Assembly: GCF_013282215.1 (NCBI RefSeq)
Contig: NZ_CP048103.1
Span: forward strand, 868,001 to 932,000
DNA length: 64,000 nucleotides
Direction of reading: 5' to 3'
DNA from: Kroppenstedtia eburnea
GTDB taxonomy: Bacteria > Bacillota > Bacilli > Thermoactinomycetales > DSM-45169
The translations under genes were made by a program, and so were the position numbers. Positions 1 to 6,852 of this stretch are shown in pieces. The notes below the pieces were generated by a model, which worked only from the letters and a program-made list of their open reading frames with translations, was not told the origin of the DNA and made no database searches. Position 1 is the first letter of the stretch. Each line of letters starts with the position of its first letter.

Positions 1-1
1 G

Positions 2-175
2 GGAGCCCGTTTTGTTCCCGAGGTGAAGGTGGAGGAAGATTTCGGTTTTTATTTTAACGTTTATACCGACCGGGACACCGGGTGTAAATACCTGACGACG
101 GATGTGGGGGTGACCCCGCTCATGACTGAGGAAGGAAAGCCGGACTGTGATCCGAAACGGATTCAAAAGTATTGA
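2..175 (+). CDS. Partial small protein, paralog of the next gene (DUF6440-like domain)
   Basis: The reading frame is open from the window edge to a TGA and has no start inside the window, so this is the 3' end of a gene. The 57 visible residues closely match the C-terminal half of the lipoprotein just downstream. Both share DTGCKYLTTDVG or RKTGCQYLTTDVG, then VTPL, then EGKPDCDPKRI. The pair therefore looks like a tandem duplication. The TGC-YL-VTPL-GKP pattern resembles DUF6440, a small domain of unknown function; that assignment is from memory and uncertain. Whether the missing N-terminus also carries a lipobox cannot be seen. Confidence 0.75.
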   Translation, partial: GARFVPEVKVEEDFGFYFNVYTDRDTGCKYLTTDVGVTPLMTEEGKPDCDPKRIQKY

Positions 176-282
176 GTCCCCAGCCTTTGTCGGTACGACA
201 GGATTTCAAGTGGGTCCTGAAAGGCCGTCGATGATCCGAATAAAGTATTGGGCTCTTCAATCGTGAAACGGGGTGTGACATC

Positions 283-630
283 ATGTGGGGAAAAACAGCC
301 GGGATCTGGTTGGCATTGGTGCTGTTGCTGACCGGGTGCCTGCCGGATCCGGAGGCCTTGCAAAGGATGAAAGAGGAGATCGAACTGGGGCTTGATGAGA
401 TGGATGAGGATTTTGATGAGGAATTCCCCTGTGGATTGGGCTGTCAAGAGGATAAGGATGCACGATTCGTCACCCAGGAGGAAGTGGAAGAGGACTACGA
501 CTTCTACTTCAACATCTTCACCGATCGGAAAACCGGTTGCCAATACCTGACGACGGATGTGGGAGTGACCCCGCTTTTAACCAAAGAAGGAAAGCCGGAT
601 TGTGATCCGAAGCGAATAGAGAAAAAGTGA
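283..630 (+). CDS. Small lipoprotein with DUF6440-like C-terminal domain
   Basis: This 115-residue protein begins with a lipoprotein signal peptide: MWGK, a hydrophobic run, then the lipobox LTGC with the cysteine near residue 19. It is probably anchored to the outer face of the membrane. A very acidic stretch follows at about residues 27-50 (EIELGLDEMDEDFDEEF). The C-terminal 50 residues are the domain shared with the partial gene upstream (TGCQYLTTDVG, GKPDCDPKRI). It ends at an intrinsic terminator. The ribosome binding site is weak (GGGGTG), but this start is the only one that supplies a signal peptide. The function is unknown. Confidence 0.8.
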   Translation: MWGKTAGIWLALVLLLTGCLPDPEALQRMKEEIELGLDEMDEDFDEEFPCGLGCQEDKDARFVTQEEVEEDYDFYFNIFTDRKTGCQYLTTDVGVTPLLTKEGKPDCDPKRIEKK

Positions 631-633
631 ACC

Positions 634-666
634 AAAAGCCCGGTGCCGATGGAGCACCGGGCTTTT
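634..666 (+). terminator. Intrinsic terminator of the lipoprotein gene
   Basis: A perfect 13-bp stem, AAAAGCCCGGTGC with GCACCGGGCTTTT and a 7-nt loop, starts 3 bases after the stop codon and ends in a short T run. Confidence 0.85.
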
Positions 667-747
667 GCACAGGAAAGATCAGGATGGATAGTGCTGAAGG
701 AAGCCCGACGGAGTGAAAATAGTTCGGTTGTAAAAATGAATGAATCA

Positions 748-913
748 GGGCGTGGCAGGTCAATTCAAATTTCCGTGGAATGTGAGACGTTGTGAGAGTA
801 ACAGAGGGAGGGTGGGGTTTCACATGGAGTGATTTTGGATCGTAAGAACAACGAAAAACGACATGTGAAATCCCATCCCGACCGGCTCGGCCCAGAGATT
901 TATCAGACACACC
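748..913. repeat. Palindromic intergenic element, type A, copy 1
   Basis: The copy starts with GGGCGTGGCAGGTCAATTC and ends with TTTATCAGACACACC followed by TA. The core hairpin arms GGGTTTCACATG and CATGTGAAATCCC lie near 815 and 862 around the spacer GAGTGATTTTGGATCGTAAG. The left flank is TCA rather than TA, so this copy has decayed or moved at one end. The short open frames inside it are not genes. Confidence 0.85.
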
Positions 914-1226
914 TAAACTTTCCGCTCCCGGGGCGGATTTTTAATTTTCGGCTTCGCTTCCCCCCTTTTCGTCGGTGCGGTCTTTGGATCGGATATCCGG
1001 CAATGGACAAGTTCCCAAGTCGGCAGTGAATCAAAGGGTATCCCGATCTCACCGACCGGCCCGGAGCAGTTTACATAAACAGGCCGGATCTGTACAGGAT
1101 AAATAGTCGAAAAGAACGATCCCCCGGCTCTCCACTGGAGGGGTCAATCTTGGACATGGTTTGTAATTCAAGTGTTTAAGGGAAAGACGGTACCACCCGG
1201 TTTGCAGCAAAGCAAGACATGTTCCT
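914..1226. other. Gene-free stretch between two repeat copies
   Basis: No open frame here has a credible ribosome binding site. The stretch holds short inverted repeats (CTCCACTGGAG near 1129) and a fragment reading CACCGACCGGCCCGG near 1050, which recalls the outer part of the repeat family and may be an old remnant. Confidence 0.5.
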
Positions 1227-1390
1227 GAAGCGTGGTGAAAAAACGTAGGAGGGAGGGTTGTTTCACATGGAGTAACTTTGGCTCGTAAGAACAACGGAAG
1301 GACATGTGAAACCCCATCCCGACCGGCCTGGCCCCAGATATGGATTGCCAGATGCAACCTAAAAGCGTTGGGATTTAGTGCATTCTTGAA
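1227..1390. repeat. Palindromic intergenic element, type B ends, rearranged copy
   Basis: The left end GAAGCGTGGTGAAAAAACG is type B. The core GTTTCACATGGAGTAAC and CATGTGAAACCCC is intact. After the GACCGGCCTGGCCCCAGATAT segment, normally seen in type A copies, comes a second type B end fragment (AAGCGTTGGGATTTAGTGC) in direct rather than inverted orientation. This makes the copy a composite. It ends at the ribosome binding site of the next gene. Confidence 0.7.
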
Positions 1391-1403
1391 CGGAGGAGTG
1401 AAG

Positions 1404-1682
1404 ATGATGCAGAAGAATCGACAGGAGTACCAATTGACCAGTGTGGATCAGGCATTGATGGATGAGTTGACCGGGCGGGTGCGGGACTGTTACAGGCAAA
1501 TGACGGAGATCGCCCTGCGTGCGATGGAGGACGGGGGAGAGGTGGAGCGCCGGGATGTCTCCACTGCGGAAGGAGAGCCCGATCCTTTTCATGATGAGGA
1601 GGTTCGGTGGTGGATGGGTCCCGGCCGGGAGTTGTGCTACCGCAAAGACGGCGGCAAGGTGATCGTCCGTCCTGCCCGTTGA
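1404..1682 (+). CDS. Small protein of unknown function
   Basis: I do not recognise this 92-residue soluble protein. The start was chosen because GGAGGAG lies 7 bases upstream of the first of two adjacent ATG codons; the open frame continues upstream into the repeat copy, where it is not coding. The first half is a predicted helix (about MDELTGRVRDCYRQMTEIAL) and the second half is charged with aromatic residues (DEEVRWWMG). It has no signal peptide or membrane segment. It sits just upstream of the copper operon but has no CsoR site of its own. Confidence 0.6.
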   Translation: MMQKNRQEYQLTSVDQALMDELTGRVRDCYRQMTEIALRAMEDGGEVERRDVSTAEGEPDPFHDEEVRWWMGPGRELCYRKDGGKVIVRPAR

Positions 1683-1753
1683 GTGAAGGAAGTACTGTCG
1701 GGAAGCGATCAGTTGCGGAACTACTGTATTGACGATTTTTATTCATTTTAGGC

Positions 1754-1783
1754 TTTACATACCCTGGCAGGGTATAGTATATT
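1754..1783 (+). promoter_or_regulatory. SigA-type promoter of the copper operon
   Basis: The -35 box TTTACA (1754-1759) and the -10 box TATATT (1778-1783) are 18 bp apart. A palindromic CsoR-type operator fills the spacer, as expected for repression by promoter occlusion. Confidence 0.65.
1759..1775. promoter_or_regulatory. CsoR-type operator 1
   Basis: ATACCCTGGCAGGGTAT is a perfect 17-bp palindrome around a central base. It has the TACCC-N5-GGGTA form of CsoR operators and overlaps the copZ promoter spacer. Confidence 0.8.
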
Positions 1784-1798
1784 AATTTTGACGATCGA

Positions 1799-1815
1799 TA
1801 TACCCACCCTAGGTA
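1799..1815. promoter_or_regulatory. CsoR-type operator 2 (degenerate)
   Basis: ATACCCACCCTAGGTAT keeps the outer ATACC and GGTAT halves, but its centre is asymmetric. It lies just after the probable transcription start and before the copZ ribosome binding site. Confidence 0.6.
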
Positions 1816-1835
1816 TAGTAAAGGAGGAAAAATAA

Positions 1836-2036
1836 ATGAACCAGACTATTTTACATGTGAAAGGGATGTCCTGTGGTCACTGCGTCGATTCCGTCGAAGG
1901 TGCCCTGAAGCGAATCGGGGCGAAAGGGACGGTCGATTTGGAAGCCGGGACCGTCCAGGTCGCCTATGATGAGAATCGCGTGACATTGGAACAAGTGAAA
2001 GAAGCCATCGAAGATCAAGGTTATGACGTTGTGTGA
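1836..2036 (+). CDS. copZ: Copper chaperone CopZ
   Basis: This is a 66-residue heavy-metal-associated (HMA) domain protein of standard CopZ length. The metal site GMSCGHC is at residues 10-16. CopZ binds Cu(I) in the cytosol and passes it to the N-terminal HMA domains of the CopA ATPase, the next gene. AAAGGAGG lies 8-9 bases upstream of the ATG. It is first in a copZ-copA-ferredoxin-csoR operon with CsoR-type operators before copZ and again before copA, so copper should induce it by releasing CsoR. Confidence 0.93.
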   Translation: MNQTILHVKGMSCGHCVDSVEGALKRIGAKGTVDLEAGTVQVAYDENRVTLEQVKEAIEDQGYDVV

Positions 2037-2044
2037 AGGGGATG

Positions 2045-2061
2045 AGCCGCTAAAAGCGGCT
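2045..2061 (+). other. Hairpin between copZ and copA
   Basis: AGCCGC and GCGGCT form a 6-bp stem with a 5-nt loop 8 bases after the copZ stop. It has no proper T run. It may reduce read-through or stabilise the short copZ message. Confidence 0.5.
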
Positions 2062-2078
2062 ATCCTTTCCCTTTGAAT

Positions 2079-2095
2079 ATACCCCATAAGGGTAT
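2079..2095. promoter_or_regulatory. CsoR-type operator 3, upstream of copA
   Basis: ATACCCCATAAGGGTAT has ATACCC and GGGTAT halves around 5 bases and lies 18 bp before the copA start. It suggests that copA can be repressed separately from copZ. Confidence 0.75.
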
Positions 2096-2113
2096 TTGAG
2101 AGAGGTGAGACCG

Positions 2114-4516
2114 ATGGAGAAGAAAACTTCTCTGAAAATCAGCGGCATGACCTGCGCCGCTTGTGCCAGCCGGATCGAGAAGGGATTGAGCAAGGTGGCC
2201 GGAGTCCACTCGGCTCATGTCAATCTTGCTTTGGAAAAGGCATCAGTCACCTATGATCCGGAGCAGGCGGATGTATCGCAGATGGAAGAGAAAATACGGG
2301 ATCTGGGGTATGACACGGTCAAGGAGGAGGCGGATTTCCGGATCGGAGGCATGACCTGTGCCGCCTGTGCCAATCGGATTGAGAAGGGATTAAAACGCTT
2401 GAAGGGTGTAAACAGCGCCCATGTGAACCTGGCCACCGAGACGGCCCGCGTGGTGTACACCTCCGGGGAAATCACGGTGGATGATCTGATCCGCAAAGTG
2501 GAGGAAACAGGGTATACCGCCATCCCCAAGGACGAAGGGCAAAATGACGAGGATCGCCGTCACCGGGCGATTCAAGCTCAGCAGCGGAAATTCATCATAT
2601 CGGCGATTCTTTCCCTTCCCCTGTTGTGGACGATGGCGGCCCACTTCTCCTTTACTTCGTTCCTGTGGGTTCCGGATTTGTTTATGAATCCGTGGTTCCA
2701 GTTGCTGTTGGCAACCCCTGTGCAGTTTGTCATCGGGAAGCAATTTTATGTCGGGGCGTACAAGGCACTCAAAAACGGCAGTGCCAATATGGATGTGCTG
2801 GTCGCGCTGGGCACATCTGCGGCTTACTTTTACAGTCTGTACCTCATGCTCCGTGACGCGGGACCCGGGCACATGCCGGAACTGTACTTTGAAACGAGCG
2901 CCATCTTGATTACGTTGATCCTGCTCGGGAAGTTGTTTGAAGCCAAAGCGAAAGGACGCACTTCCGAGGCGATCAAGAAACTGATGGGGCTTCGGGCCAA
3001 GAATGCGTTGGTGATCCGGGAAGGGGAAGAAGTCACCATCCCTGTGGAAGAGGTGATCGTCGGGGACGTGGTGATCGTCAAACCCGGTGAAAAGGTGCCT
3101 GTGGACGGGGAGGTGTTGGAAGGATCCTCGGCAGTGGATGAGTCGATGTTGACCGGGGAAAGTCTCCCTGTGGAAAAACGGGTGGGTGACCCTGTGATCG
3201 GCGCGACGGTCAACGGTCACGGCGTGTTGCAGATCCGGGCTGACAAGGTGGGCAAAGAGACCGCTCTCGCCCAGATCATCCGGGTGGTGGAAGAGGCCCA
3301 GGGTTCCAAGGCTCCGATCCAGCGGATCGCCGATCGCATCTCCGGCATCTTTGTGCCCATTGTGGTGGGGATTGCTCTCGTGACGTTCCTGATCTGGTTC
3401 TTCGCTGTCAACCCCGGGAACTTCGCCTCCGCCCTCGAAAAGGCGATCGCCGTCCTCGTCATCGCCTGCCCCTGTGCCCTGGGCCTGGCGACACCGACGT
3501 CGATCATGGCCGGGTCCGGTCGGGCTGCGGAATACGGAGTTCTGTTCAAAGGTGGAGAGCACCTGGAAACCACCCACCGGATCGATACGGTGGTCCTGGA
3601 TAAAACGGGGACGGTAACCAAGGGGGAACCGGAGTTGACCGATGTCCATCCTTTGGACATGGATGAAAAAGAGTTCCTCCGTTGGGTGGGTTCGGCGGAG
3701 AGAAATTCGGAGCATCCCTTGGCGGCGGCGATCGTGACCGGAATCAGGGATCGCGGGATTGAAGTGGCATCCCCTGAAGAGTTTGAAGCGATTCCGGGGT
3801 ACGGAATCCGCTCTGTGATTGATGGACGCGAAGTGATTGTCGGGACCCGTCGCTTGATGGATCGGTATGGTGTGGATGGGAGTCAGGCGGAAGAAAACAT
3901 GAGCCGCTTGGAAGAGGAAGGAAAAACCGCGATGTTGGCGGCGGTGGATGGGCGGCTGGCCGGGATCGTCGCCGTTGCCGACACGATCAAGGAAACGTCC
4001 CGGGAAGCGATCCGGCGTTTGCATGACATGGGACTGGATGTGGTGTTGCTGACAGGTGACAACAAACTGACGGCCCGTGCCATCGCCCGGGAAGTGGGTG
4101 TGGACCATGTGATCGCGGAAGTGTTGCCGGAACAGAAGGCGGAGGAAGTGAAAAAATTGCAGGAGGCGGGTCACCGGGTGGCGATGGTGGGTGACGGGAT
4201 CAACGATGCGCCTGCCCTGGCGACGGCTGATATCGGGATGGCGATCGGCACCGGGACAGACGTGGCCATGGAAGCGGCGGATGTCACCCTGATGCGCGGG
4301 GATCTGAACGGCATTTCCGACGGGATCGCCATGAGCCGGAAGACGGTGCGGAACATTCATCAAAATCTGTTCTGGGCTCTGGCGTACAATGTGATCGGCA
4401 TCCCGGTGGCTGCAGTCGGTTTCCTCGCTCCTTGGCTGGCCGGGGCGGCGATGGCTTTCAGCTCTGTCTCCGTCGTGCTGAACGCCCTTCGATTGCAACG
4501 GGTCAAGCTGAAGTGA
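2114..4516 (+). CDS. copA: Copper-exporting P1B-type ATPase CopA
   Basis: This 800-residue P-type ATPase exports Cu(I) across the cytoplasmic membrane. Two HMA domains come first, each with GMTCAAC (about residues 11-17 and 79-85). The membrane metal-site motif is [13 protein letters not shown], the phosphorylation motif DKTGTVTKG, the HP motif SEHPLAAAI and the hinge [16 protein letters not shown]. The C-terminal helices carry YN (ALAYNVIG) and MAFSSVSV, both typical of the P1B-1 copper subgroup. The ATG at 2114 is preferred over an upstream TTG because AGAGGTGAG lies 6 bases before it. It receives copper from CopZ. Confidence 0.95.
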   Translation: MEKKTSLKISGMTCAACASRIEKGLSKVAGVHSAHVNLALEKASVTYDPEQADVSQMEEKIRDLGYDTVKEEADFRIGGMTCAACANRIEKGLKRLKGVNSAHVNLATETARVVYTSGEITVDDLIRKVEETGYTAIPKDEGQNDEDRRHRAIQAQQRKFIISAILSLPLLWTMAAHFSFTSFLWVPDLFMNPWFQLLLATPVQFVIGKQFYVGAYKALKNGSANMDVLVALGTSAAYFYSLYLMLRDAGPGHMPELYFETSAILITLILLGKLFEAKAKGRTSEAIKKLMGLRAKNALVIREGEEVTIPVEEVIVGDVVIVKPGEKVPVDGEVLEGSSAVDESMLTGESLPVEKRVGDPVIGATVNGHGVLQIRADKVGKETALAQIIRVVEEAQGSKAPIQRIADRISGIFVPIVVGIALVTFLIWFFAVNPGNFASALEKAIAVLVIACPCALGLATPTSIMAGSGRAAEYGVLFKGGEHLETTHRIDTVVLDKTGTVTKGEPELTDVHPLDMDEKEFLRWVGSAERNSEHPLAAAIVTGIRDRGIEVASPEEFEAIPGYGIRSVIDGREVIVGTRRLMDRYGVDGSQAEENMSRLEEEGKTAMLAAVDGRLAGIVAVADTIKETSREAIRRLHDMGLDVVLLTGDNKLTARAIAREVGVDHVIAEVLPEQKAEEVKKLQEAGHRVAMVGDGINDAPALATADIGMAIGTGTDVAMEAADVTLMRGDLNGISDGIAMSRKTVRNIHQNLFWALAYNVIGIPVAAVGFLAPWLAGAAMAFSSVSVVLNALRLQRVKLK

Positions 4517-4542
4517 CCCTGATGAAAGCAGGGAGGATTGCC

Positions 4543-4956
4543 ATGGAGTTAACAGGGATGAAGGTTCATTTCCTGTTGTGCAACGGAGCCAGTTGCACCC
4601 GGAATGGAGCGGAGGAGGTCACGAAGGCGATCCGGCAGGAAATTCAACACTTGGATCTGGGGAGAGAAGTGCATACCACCAAGACCCTCTGCAACGGGAG
4701 GTGCAAGCACGGTCCGATCGTGGTCCAATATCCGGCGGGTGAATGGTACCAACAGATGGATGCCGGGCGGGGCAAAGAGTTGGTCCGAAAGTTGATGCAA
4801 CCGGGAATGGAGTCCCCCGTCCCCTCCTATATCTTTCGAACCGGAAGTTTTATATCGAATAAGGAGTATAATAGTGGAAAGGAAGGAGGTGAAAGCCATG
4901 GAGATGGTCAATCCAGAGCTGGATCCCGGGACAAAGGAGGACGAGGATCGCAGTGA
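4543..4956 (+). CDS. Thioredoxin-fold (2Fe-2S) ferredoxin-like protein in the copper operon
   Basis: The 137-residue product has the cysteine pattern of the thioredoxin-like 2Fe-2S ferredoxins: LLCNGASC (Cys13, Cys18) and LCNGRC (Cys50, Cys54), followed by the typical HGPIVVQYP strand. GGGAGGA precedes the ATG, 26 bases after copA. The last 45 residues are low in family character (EYNSGKEGGESHGDGQSRAG) and overlap the csoR start in another frame, so this tail is probably not conserved. The position between copA and csoR suggests a redox role in copper handling; that is an inference. Confidence 0.75.
   Translation: MELTGMKVHFLLCNGASCTRNGAEEVTKAIRQEIQHLDLGREVHTTKTLCNGRCKHGPIVVQYPAGEWYQQMDAGRGKELVRKLMQPGMESPVPSYIFRTGSFISNKEYNSGKEGGESHGDGQSRAGSRDKGGRGSQ
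4867..4872 (+). promoter_or_regulatory. Possible internal -10 box for csoR
   Basis: A perfect TATAAT lies 26 bp upstream of the csoR start, inside the ferredoxin gene. No good -35 box is visible and there is no CsoR operator here. If used, it would give copper-independent csoR transcription. Confidence 0.35.
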
Positions 4957-5248
4957 CGGCCGGGAAGTGAGAAAAAGCCATCATTCCCAGCGGGTAAAAA
5001 ACAACCTCACCTCCCGACTGAACCGCATCGAAGGGCAGATCCGGGGGGTGCGTCGTCTGATTGAGAACGACACCTACTGCGATGATGTATTGACCCAGAT
5101 CGCCGCCGTTCAGTCTGCCCTGAACAGCGTCAGTCGAATTCTGCTGGAAGGGCATATGAAAAGCTGCGTGGTCGAACGGATCCGTGAAGGCGACGAGGAA
5201 GTGATCGATGAACTGATGGTGACAGTCAACCGGCTGATGAAGAAATAG
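4898..5248 (+). CDS. csoR: Copper-sensing repressor CsoR
   Basis: CsoR is an all-helical tetrameric repressor that leaves DNA when it binds Cu(I). The ligand triad is present: Cys61 (NDTYCDDV), His86 and Cys90 (GHMKSC), with the same 25- and 4-residue spacings as in the founding CsoR. The family signature RLNRIEGQIRGV begins at residue 40. The ATG at 4898 follows AAGGAGGTG by 7 bases and is preferred over a GTG at 4874. The first 30 residues are a charged extension. It is last in the operon and overlaps the ferredoxin gene. The TACCC-GGGTA sites upstream of copZ and copA are its likely targets. Confidence 0.93.
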   Translation: MEMVNPELDPGTKEDEDRSDGREVRKSHHSQRVKNNLTSRLNRIEGQIRGVRRLIENDTYCDDVLTQIAAVQSALNSVSRILLEGHMKSCVVERIREGDEEVIDELMVTVNRLMKK

Positions 5249-5262
5249 ATGAAAGTCTCCAT

Positions 5263-5286
5263 AACCCCTCCCTCAGGGGTTTTTAT
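5263..5286 (+). terminator. Terminator of the copper operon
   Basis: AACCCCT and AGGGGTT pair around CCCTC and are followed by TTTTATT, 14 bases after the csoR stop. Confidence 0.85.
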
Positions 5287-5338
5287 TGTGGGTGCCGGAC
5301 GGTGTTGGTTCATTTTGAGCTGCTTATGGCGCAAAACA

Positions 5339-5364
5339 ATAAAAAACCCCGGGTTTCCGGGGTT
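5339..5364 (-). terminator. Terminator of the minus-strand pair
   Basis: AACCCCGG and CCGGGGTT pair with a 4-nt loop. Read on the minus strand the stem is followed by a run of T. It begins at the stop codon of the short gene below, which supports that gene. Confidence 0.8.
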
Positions 5365-5531
5365 CATTCCAATACGAGACGTTCTTTGGCCTTTCCAATG
5401 ACAGCGGAGAACAGACGCTTTTGATCTGTCTTTTTCGACCCGCCCTTTTCCACTGTGAAACCCAGCTGACGCAAACTGTTGATGATCACTTGTTCATTCA
5501 GGCTGGTCTGAGGCGGATAAGACTTTTCCAA
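5364..5531 (-). CDS. Possible small downstream gene (55 residues)
   Basis: A TTG-initiated frame begins 21 bases after the stop of the membrane protein gene and ends at the terminator. AAGGGG lies 11 bases upstream of the TTG. The product reads MEKSYPPQTS, then NEQVIINSLRQLGFTVEKGG, and ends KAKERLVLE; it is a plausible small soluble alpha-beta protein. I do not recognise the family. The support is the coupled position and the terminator placed exactly at its stop; the non-ATG start and short length keep the call tentative. Confidence 0.4.
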   Translation of the reverse strand: MEKSYPPQTSLNEQVIINSLRQLGFTVEKGGSKKTDQKRLFSAVIGKAKERLVLE

Positions 5532-5552
5532 GCGCGATCCGACCCCTTTTCA

Positions 5553-6536
5553 TCATTGATCTCTGTTTATAGTATACGACAAATCGAAAGCCTGTTGCAT
5601 GTGTTTCGCGAATTTTTTTTGCAGTTGCTTCAGTTGGTCATAGCCCTCTGCTTCGGATAAGAGATCGGGATTGAGTGTCAACAGGAAGATATACGGCGTA
5701 TCATGGACCTGTGTGGTCCGGGTGAGATAGAGGCGTCCCCGTTTGCGGCTGATTCCCTTGTGCTCAAAGGTGTATACTTCATCGTCCAACAATATCCCGC
5801 GCAGGATCCCCGTTCGTTTGTGTTCATTCAACTTCCGCTCAATCTCCGGGTCCAGGGAAAAGGAGACATCGAGATTCAGTTTATTCTCCAAAATGTTGAC
5901 TCCCATCACCAAAAAGGCGTATTTCATCGCCAGTTGGTCATTCATCCGGTCTTGATGACCCTGTTCCTTGATCTCGTGGTAGAGGTCCCCGATGAAGGTG
6001 AGCAGTCGGTCGGGGATGTTTCGATCCATCTCTTTTTTGGCCTGGATAAACTGTTTGTACACCTTTTTGTCGATCTGAAAGATGATCTGCACCAGGGCAT
6101 TTAACTCGATCCCTTCCGAAACATAGGCAGAAACATGATTGGCTTGCACTTTCACATGATGGGGATGATGTTTGAGGCTGTATCTGTACAACTGGGCGGC
6201 CAACACGTAGGGTTCGTTTTTGGTGAAGCGTTCCATCGCTTTCTCCACTGAGTTTCTCCACTGCATCTCCTGCAAATCGTCATACAGTTCCATGAAGGTT
6301 CGCGCCTTATCGGCGAGGATCGCTTTATATTCTTCCCCGCGCAACCGGGCCACCAGAATACAGAAAATCACCAGCAGGAATGTGATGATGAAGGGAAAAT
6401 TGAATCCCAACAGTTCATGCAGGAAGGAGTTGAAGTAGAAGGATTCGGAATCGTTTTCAAGCCAGAGGTCCAAGATGAACAGGGTGACGGCGGACCCCAA
6501 TACCAGCCAGTGCGTCGCGGTAAACTTGATTTTCAA
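5553..6536 (-). CDS. Membrane protein of unknown function with two N-terminal TM helices
   Basis: The start was placed at a TTG preceded by GGAGGA at 7 bases, giving 327 residues (MKIKFTATHWLVLGSAVTLF); longer starts lack a ribosome binding site. Two hydrophobic helices lie at about residues 8-25 and 43-64. A large cytoplasmic part rich in charged helices follows (EEYKAILADKARTFMELYDD and onward). It has no catalytic motif that I can name. A possible small gene and a terminator follow, so the two may be one transcript. Confidence 0.65.
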   Translation of the reverse strand: MKIKFTATHWLVLGSAVTLFILDLWLENDSESFYFNSFLHELLGFNFPFIITFLLVIFCILVARLRGEEYKAILADKARTFMELYDDLQEMQWRNSVEKAMERFTKNEPYVLAAQLYRYSLKHHPHHVKVQANHVSAYVSEGIELNALVQIIFQIDKKVYKQFIQAKKEMDRNIPDRLLTFIGDLYHEIKEQGHQDRMNDQLAMKYAFLVMGVNILENKLNLDVSFSLDPEIERKLNEHKRTGILRGILLDDEVYTFEHKGISRKRGRLYLTRTTQVHDTPYIFLLTLNPDLLSEAEGYDQLKQLQKKFAKHMQQAFDLSYTINRDQ

Positions 6537-6852
6537 GGTTTGATCCTCCGAAGTACCATCGGATGAGTGCATGCCGTTTGGGGCATTGTAACACAAAATT
6601 ACAGGTCAGTTTCGATTATTGCGGAGATTATAGATCCGGGAGCAAAAAAAGCCCCCCTGACGGGGGGACATGGATAAATGGAGGTTGTTGTGGCGGGCTG
6701 CTTGTTACAAGCATAACGGAGAAGCCCACAGGATGCCATCTGCCGAAGGGAGAATTTTTTGTATAAGGCCTATTGCGGATTTACCCTGAAAGGGATGGAG
6801 ACAAAAGACTGCCGGATGGTGAATACAAGTGGATTCAGGGTTTCGCAACCCT
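6537..6852. other. Gene-free stretch between HelD and the membrane protein gene
   Basis: The stretch contains the HelD 3' UTR with its terminator and the upstream region of the membrane protein gene. I see no open frame with a ribosome binding site and no member of the repeat family. Confidence 0.5.
6644..6667 (-). terminator. Terminator downstream of helD
   Basis: CCCCCC and GGGGGG pair around TGAC. On the minus strand the stem is followed by CTTTTTTTGC. It lies about 185 bases after the HelD stop, giving a long 3' UTR. Confidence 0.75.

Noticed and set aside
829-1029. Open frames inside the palindromic repeats (also near 10296, 12405, 31942, 62081)
   Set aside because: They run through the hairpin arms, have no ribosome binding sites, and their translations simply reflect the repeat sequence (for example HMKPHP-like and RNNEN segments).
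1180-1200. Minus-strand GGGTGGTACCG resembling the T-box antiterminator motif
   Set aside because: No minus-strand amino acid gene or tRNA synthetase lies downstream, and no stem I or terminator of T-box form is visible. The match is probably chance.
2390-4498. Very long antisense open frame over copA, and similar ones over appA, recQ, the M28 gene and lipA
   Set aside because: These arise from GC-biased codon use on the coding strand. The sense genes have complete families of motifs; the antisense translations are rich in His, Arg and Pro with no domain.
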